Below, piece by piece: positions 6,901-10,410 of a stretch of 10,410 nucleotides of DNA (its first letter is position 1; the number at the start of each line of letters is the position of its first letter). The stretch comes from JBBSQE01 sp038258095 (GTDB taxonomy: Bacteria > Actinomycetota > Thermoleophilia > Solirubrobacterales > 70-9). The stretch covers positions 1 through 10,410 of the forward strand of contig JBBSQE010000113.1 in the NCBI GenBank assembly GCA_038258095.1, written 5' to 3'. Under the pieces are notes generated by a model that did no database searches, was not told where the DNA came from, and worked only from the letters and a program-made list of their open reading frames with translations. The position numbers and the translations under genes were made by a program.

Positions 6901-8562
6901 CTAGCGCTTGAGGCGGATCGTGCGAGTCTGCCGGACCGGCCGGACCGCCCTGCCGCCGCGGACGCTGAGGATCAGCCTCGAGACAACCGTCCTCCTGCAC
7001 GCGCGCCGGCGGCCACGACAGACCAGCTTCCTCTTGCCCGCCCTGGTGAACCGCAGCTTCAGCCGCTTCGTCCCCGGGCCGGTGAGCCTGCCCCTGGCAC
7101 GAGCGACCACCTTGCCGAGCGCCTTCAGCTGCCCGCTCAGGACGCAGGCGCGGTTGCAGGCGACCGAGAGGGGGATCCCCCTCCTCAAGGCGACTCTGAG
7201 GCTGATCTTGCGCCTGACCAAAACTTTCACCCGGAGCGGCACCGGGAAGCCCTCGACGCCGGCAATCAGCCCGGCAGGGGGTGCCATGAAACTCGGGTTG
7301 TCGATGCCCGAGGCGAATATGGTGCCGATATTCGAGACGGCCACCGAGTCGAACTGGGAGTTGCCGGGCTGGATGAAAATGGTGCCTCCGCCAGTGCCGA
7401 AGCTCCCGTCGAGCGTCCCACCGGGGCCGACCGCCCAGATCGCCGCCCGGCGAAGGCCGAAGTCATCGTAATTTCCGGCGAGGATCAGGTCGTTGCCCGC
7501 GAGGGCAAGTGAACGTGCGCCCGGCAGAGGGCTCTGGGTGAACTGGTCCGGATCGCGGCTGGCGGGAATGTAGAGAGCGCCGCCGGCGCCGAAGCTGCCA
7601 TCGGGATCCCCGCCGGGGGTGAGCCGGATCGCCAGCGCGGTGCCCCCGAGATTGCTGGTCACCGCAGTGCCGCCGAGGTCGATCCGGTTCTGGGAATCCA
7701 GCGCGACCCCGTATACCGCGGAGAAACTCGCCCCGAAACCGTACTGAGCGAGGAAAAGACCGCCGGAGGCGAAGCTCGGGTCGAGCCCTCCGCCCGTTGT
7801 GAGGCGGGCGACGAGGACCTGGGTCGTCTGCAGGTCGTTGCGCTGCGATCCGGCGACCACGATCCGCCCGTCCTTCTGCAGGGCGATTGCGTTCGCATAC
7901 GAGAACTTTCCTAGGCTCAGCACGGTCGTGCCGCCCTGCCCGAAGCCGTTGTCAGGCGACCCGTTCGGATTGAACCGAGCCACAGCAACCCGTGGAAAGC
8001 CGTCGGATGAAATCCCGAGTGTGGCGGCACCCGCCGCGACGATCTTCCCGTCGGGTTGGACCGCGACCGAAAGTCCCTCCCCAGACTGGTCGGTCAAAGC
8101 CGCTGCGTAGCCGTCACCGCTGAACGACGAGTCGGGGTTGCCCCTCGTATTCAGCCGCAGGACCAAAATGCCGTCCCTTGCGGAGCCGGTCGAATCGGTG
8201 GCGGTCCCGACCACGACAATCCCGCCGTCGGGCTGGATCGCCACCCCGTGCGCGGTGGTACCCGGCGGGCCTAGGTAGGGGCTACCGCCGTGAAACGAAG
8301 GATCGGGGTTGCCGGCCACCGTGTAGCGCCCAACGAAGATCTTCACGGATTTCGCCTGGGTCCCGGCCTCGCCGACGACGACCAGCTTGCCGTCCGCCTG
8401 CACTGCAGATCCGAGCAGACGGATGTCCCCGGGGACCACTACGCTGCCTCCGGACCCGAAGCCTGGATCGCTCTGGCCGAGGCCGGCGCCAAGTGCGGAC
8501 GCCGCGCTGAGCGCGAGCGCCGCCAGCACCGCCGCGAGAATCAGTAGTCGCTTGCCGTTCAT
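6901..8562 (-). CDS. Secreted delta-60 repeat beta-propeller protein, paralogue of 3106-4800
   Basis: A 553-residue exported protein from the ATG at 8562. A GTG at 8637 would add 25 residues in front of an otherwise perfect signal peptide (MNGKRLLILA, then a hydrophobic core and an AxA-like end near 22-26), so the shorter form is preferred, although the ribosome site is not strong (GGAGAG 12 nt away). Seven delta-60 repeats (D-x-x-F-x-x-G) lie at about residues 31, 86, 143, 203, 259, 319 and 384, suggesting one seven-bladed propeller. A basic C-terminal module follows with CNRAC (469-473), FTRAGKRKL (505-513) and an extra Cys pair C515/C522 absent from the paralogue. Shared features with the paralogue include SQRNDLQTT (239-247), an insert near PLPGA (345-349) and the same blade order. 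It starts about 110 nt after a terminator and is followed after 22 nt by a methyltransferase gene, so it probably leads the six-gene run. Surface or extracellular location is likely; ligand is unknown. Confidence 0.92.
   Translation of the reverse strand: MNGKRLLILAAVLAALALSAASALGAGLGQSDPGFGSGGSVVVPGDIRLLGSAVQADGKLVVVGEAGTQAKSVKIFVGRYTVAGNPDPSFHGGSPYLGPPGTTAHGVAIQPDGGIVVVGTATDSTGSARDGILVLRLNTRGNPDSSFSGDGYAAALTDQSGEGLSVAVQPDGKIVAAGAATLGISSDGFPRVAVARFNPNGSPDNGFGQGGTTVLSLGKFSYANAIALQKDGRIVVAGSQRNDLQTTQVLVARLTTGGGLDPSFASGGLFLAQYGFGASFSAVYGVALDSQNRIDLGGTAVTSNLGGTALAIRLTPGGDPDGSFGAGGALYIPASRDPDQFTQSPLPGARSLALAGNDLILAGNYDDFGLRRAAIWAVGPGGTLDGSFGTGGGTIFIQPGNSQFDSVAVSNIGTIFASGIDNPSFMAPPAGLIAGVEGFPVPLRVKVLVRRKISLRVALRRGIPLSVACNRACVLSGQLKALGKVVARARGRLTGPGTKRLKLRFTRAGKRKLVCRGRRRACRRTVVSRLILSVRGGRAVRPVRQTRTIRLKR
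7387..8472 (-). repeat. Seven delta-60 repeats in the first propeller gene
   Basis: The encoded units are SDPGFGSGG, PDPSFHGGS, PDSSFSGDG, PDNGFGQGG, LDPSFASGG, PDGSFGAGG and LDGSFGTGG, spaced 55 to 65 residues apart. Number and order match the paralogue at 3616-4665, so the duplication happened after the seven-repeat form existed. Confidence 0.88.
7827..7866 (-). repeat. Best-conserved DNA segment shared by the two propeller genes (copy 2)
   Basis: 36 of 40 bases match 4071-4110. It encodes GRIVVAGSQRNDLQTT at the same blade position as in the paralogue. Confidence 0.7.
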
Positions 8563-8672
8563 CTTTCGCCAACGCTCTCCCGCATCGAAATTGGTCTCTG
8601 CCCGAGAACCTAGCGTCCCTGCCCGCTCTCGGCGCACCGGACTGTACCAGCAAGTCTCGCGAAGATAACAAG
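8563..8672 (-). other. Gap between terminator and first propeller gene, presumed promoter region
   Basis: About 110 nt without a supported gene, apart from the unlikely GTG extension of the propeller frame. Since a terminator lies just upstream, a promoter for the six-gene run is expected here. A TAGGTT (8606-8611, minus strand) matches the loose actinobacterial TAnnnT -10, but no convincing -35 lies at the right distance, so no promoter is called. Confidence 0.3.
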
Positions 8673-8710
8673 GGAGGCCGCCCGTCCCCCGCAGGGGAAG
8701 GGCGGCCTCC
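8673..8710 (-). terminator. Rho-independent terminator of the secreted multi-module protein gene
   Basis: A perfect 11-bp inverted repeat, GGAGGCCGCCC (8673-8683) and GGGCGGCCTCC (8700-8710), encloses a smaller CCCC-TGC-GGGG hairpin. On the minus strand it begins 32 nt after the TAG at 8743 and is followed by CTTGTTATCTT, a modest T-rich tail. It separates the upstream secreted-protein gene from the propeller-led operon. Confidence 0.85.
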
Positions 8711-8742
8711 TTACTCAGCCTGTCGATGACTCTGCGAATCGA

Positions 8743-10290
8743 CTACTTCGCGAGCACCTGCGCGACGTTGTACTCCGCCGAAATGTTCCCGCTCGCATCA
8801 AACGTCGAGACGCGGTCCGCATCCAGTCGTAGGCCGACCGCACTTGCCGCGAACGTCGGATCGAACTGGTAGACGACCTGCACCGGGCCGGGCGTGCTGG
8901 TGCCCGAGACGGTTGCAGTGCTCGGCGCAGCGCCGATGTCGGTGCCCTGGCTGTTCACCAGGTGCGCCCCAACGAGGCTGATCGTCGCCGGGTCAACCCG
9001 CTGGTCGAACGTGACCGTCGCCGCTCCGGAGGAGCCGTCGATGGTCACCGACTGCGCGTCGGGCCCTGTCACGTAGCCGGTCGAGAACGCACCGGCGTTA
9101 CCGCCGATCGGCACGCCGCCCTGACTGCTGCCGACACTCCCCGAGGGAGTGACGACGGCATCTTCGGCCGCGCTTGCCGCAACCAGCAGCTCGGTCACCT
9201 GACCGGTTCCGGCCGGGAACGTCACCCGCACCGTCTTGCCATCGGCGAGCACTACGCCGTCGATGCCGTCGATCTCCTGCGAATCCGAGGTGTAGACCTG
9301 GAAACATCCGCTGCCGACAAAGGCGTCGGGACCGTTAGGATTAATGTCCCCGTCACCGTCCCTGCCATCGCAATCCGAGCTTCCGATCACGACATTCGTG
9401 TCGTAGACGAAATCGACCTGGTTGGTCCCGGTTCCGACCAGTGCGGCCGAGACCAGGTTCGGGTTGTTGGTGTTGCCCAGGGAGCCCGGCACCTTGACCG
9501 AGAGCGGCACGTTGCCGGTCGTCGGCGCAAGCGTATTGCTCTGGGCTCCGTCTAGATCGACATAGGCCACCGTCGCGTTGCTGACTACACCGGCCGCGAA
9601 CTGCGCCGTGACGATGTTGCCGCTGATGTTGAGGATGAAATCAGGCGTGAAGATACCGCCCGCCTGGTTGAGGAAATGGAACGAGAACGGGAAGGGGCCC
9701 CCCGGGCCGAAGAGGGGCGCGCTGCCGCTGACATCCTCGTCGAACACATACGAGATCCTGCTGTTGGCCCCGTCGACTATCGCCGTCTGCAGGTCCGGGC
9801 CGGTGGTCAGGCCTCGGGTGCCGTTGTGGCTATCCGAGCCGATCAGCGGCAAGGAGTCCCTCAGGTTGCCCTGAAACGAACCGCCGATATTGGCGTTGAC
9901 CGCGTTGGCCGCGACTCCACCGTAGGAGTACTTCGCCAGCTCGCCATCCGGGAAAGTCGCCTGAACGCAGCTGTTGTTCAGCTGGACAACGGTTCCGCCA
10001 AAGGGGTTCTCAGAAGTGTCGTACGCGTACCCACCGAGCGAGAAGTCGCTCACTGAGTAGGCACCCCCGGGCCCGGTTCCTGTGATCGCTTGTCCGGCCG
10101 GAGTCGCGAAGCAGTAGTTGACGTTGGGACCCGAAATCGTCACCGAGGTGAGCGCCGGGCGGTTGGTCGGTAGCAGAGTCTTGGAAGTACCCATTGAGCC
10201 CTGGGCCGAACTTACGGCCAGCAAGGACACAAGGGCCACCAGCCCCACCACAATGCGCGCAACAGGTGCACGCTTATGGATTGATTCCAT
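8743..10290 (-). CDS. Secreted four-module surface protein, family not recognised
   Basis: A 515-residue exported protein. KRAPVARIVVGLVALVSLLAV (6-26) is a signal peptide core with likely cleavage near SSAQG (27-31). The mature chain is rich in Gly, Ser, Thr, Asn and Asp and poor in Lys and Arg. It holds about four related modules starting near residues 47, 162, 275 and 407. Each opens with a strand pair such as LTSVTISGPNVNYCF, LQTAIVDGANSRISYVF, LVSAALVGTGTNQVDFVY or AQSVTIDGSSGAATVTF, and later has a strand like VTFPAG, TAQFAAG or QATFPDG. This resembles bacterial Ig-like or SwmB-like adhesion domains, but the family is not certain. Module 3 contains DCDGRDGDGD (306-315), a likely calcium loop, flanked by C307 and C329. 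No sortase motif, C-terminal membrane anchor or basic C-terminal module is seen. AAGGAGG lies 10 nt before the ATG. It is followed by its own terminator, so it is probably transcribed alone. Confidence 0.9.
   Translation of the reverse strand: MESIHKRAPVARIVVGLVALVSLLAVSSAQGSMGTSKTLLPTNRPALTSVTISGPNVNYCFATPAGQAITGTGPGGAYSVSDFSLGGYAYDTSENPFGGTVVQLNNSCVQATFPDGELAKYSYGGVAANAVNANIGGSFQGNLRDSLPLIGSDSHNGTRGLTTGPDLQTAIVDGANSRISYVFDEDVSGSAPLFGPGGPFPFSFHFLNQAGGIFTPDFILNISGNIVTAQFAAGVVSNATVAYVDLDGAQSNTLAPTTGNVPLSVKVPGSLGNTNNPNLVSAALVGTGTNQVDFVYDTNVVIGSSDCDGRDGDGDINPNGPDAFVGSGCFQVYTSDSQEIDGIDGVVLADGKTVRVTFPAGTGQVTELLVAASAAEDAVVTPSGSVGSSQGGVPIGGNAGAFSTGYVTGPDAQSVTIDGSSGAATVTFDQRVDPATISLVGAHLVNSQGTDIGAAPSTATVSGTSTPGPVQVVYQFDPTFAASAVGLRLDADRVSTFDASGNISAEYNVAQVLAK
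8821..10152 (-). repeat. Four diverged tandem modules in the secreted protein
   Basis: Module starts near residues 47, 162, 275 and 407, about 113 to 132 residues apart. Each begins with a short hairpin ending in an aromatic-rich strand before a V or A-I, for example ISYVFDEDV, VDFVYDTNV and ATVTFDQRV. Modules 2 and 4 share TGPD at their start (163-166, 408-411). Similarity is seen only in protein, not in DNA. Confidence 0.6.
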
Positions 10291-10300
10291 GCGGAAAATG

Positions 10301-10307
10301 CCTCCTT
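10301..10307 (-). promoter_or_regulatory. Strong ribosome binding site AAGGAGG of the secreted protein gene
   Basis: AAGGAGG ends 10 nt before the ATG at 10290. It is the best Shine-Dalgarno match in the window and suggests high translation. The same octamer CGAAGGAG occurs again 20 nt further upstream. Confidence 0.75.
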
Positions 10308-10410
10308 CGGTAGCGGTTGAGCTCCTTCGTTGTTGTTTTCCGGTAGCCGCTGGGACCGTACTGGAACGAAACGACGGAATCGTCGCATGGACGCCAGGCG
10401 AGATTCTTCT
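10308..10410 (-). other. Upstream leader of the secreted protein gene, partial
   Basis: About 100 nt without a supported gene, cut by the window edge. Read on the minus strand it has an A/C-rich, probably unstructured stretch (AAAACAACAACG), a second CGAAGGAG at 10322-10329, and a small dyad CGACG-GAAT-CGTCG at 10372-10385 (plus-strand reading). A TACGGT at 10355-10360 could be a -10, but the matching -35 is poor. A promoter here is likely from context only. Confidence 0.3.

Noticed and set aside
6769..7512. Plus-strand open frame (about 247 codons) opposite methyltransferase and propeller
   Set aside because: It spans two real minus-strand genes and their ribosome site; composition is shadow-like with no motif.
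3616..8472. DNA repeats in the propeller genes as a CRISPR array or mobile repeat
   Set aside because: They are diverged, in frame, and explained fully by delta-60 protein repeats; no uniform spacer or repeat length.
8673..8710. The GC-rich inverted repeat as an operator or attachment site
   Set aside because: Its position just after a stop codon, the strong stem and the following T-rich run fit a terminator.
10355..10383. Possible sigma-70-like promoter, TACGGT with a -35 at 10378-10383
   Set aside because: The -35 reads ACGATT, far from TTGACA; the -10 match is loose and expected by chance.

Overview
The window looks like chromosomal DNA from a GC-rich actinobacterium. The best guess is class Thermoleophilia (Solirubrobacterales type). 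Two secreted proteins end in a basic C-terminal module (a Cys-Asn-Arg-Ala-Cys start, then a run ending FT-K/R-AG-K/R-RKL) that I associate with surface proteins of that group. Codons are strongly G/C-ending, start codons include GTG and TTG, and there is no sign of phage, IS, CRISPR, tRNA or rRNA. The taxonomic call is inference from protein style, not from a marker gene.

All seven credible genes lie on the minus strand, so the window reads from right to left. The first gene (10290-8743) encodes a 515-residue secreted protein built of about four related beta-sandwich-like modules. It has a strong ribosome binding site and its own rho-independent terminator (8673-8710), so it is probably a monocistronic, well-expressed surface or extracellular protein.

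Six tightly packed genes follow. A secreted seven-repeat delta-60 beta-propeller (8562-6901) is followed after 22 nt by a SAM methyltransferase with a coiled-coil and SWRLTAPLR tail (6878-6057). A second SAM methyltransferase overlaps that gene by ATGA (6060-4909). After about 108 nt a paralogous delta-60 propeller (4800-3106) begins, followed after 25 nt by a two-domain GT4-GT2 glycosyltransferase fusion (3080-1101). A third SAM methyltransferase, with a C-terminal coiled coil, overlaps the glycosyltransferase by 13 nt (1113-145). The layout is propeller-MTase-MTase then propeller-GT-MTase, which looks like two versions of one module.

The cytoplasmic enzymes are typical of surface-polysaccharide or glycoconjugate synthesis: sugar transfer, then methylation of sugars or chain ends. 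The secreted propellers are the exported partners. Whether the glycan is attached to the propellers, bound by them, or only co-regulated with them cannot be told from sequence. At the left edge, downstream of the last gene, is a long imperfect hairpin (20-83) followed by a T-rich run. Its G-U pairs fit a plus-strand transcript, so it is probably the terminator of a convergent gene outside the window.
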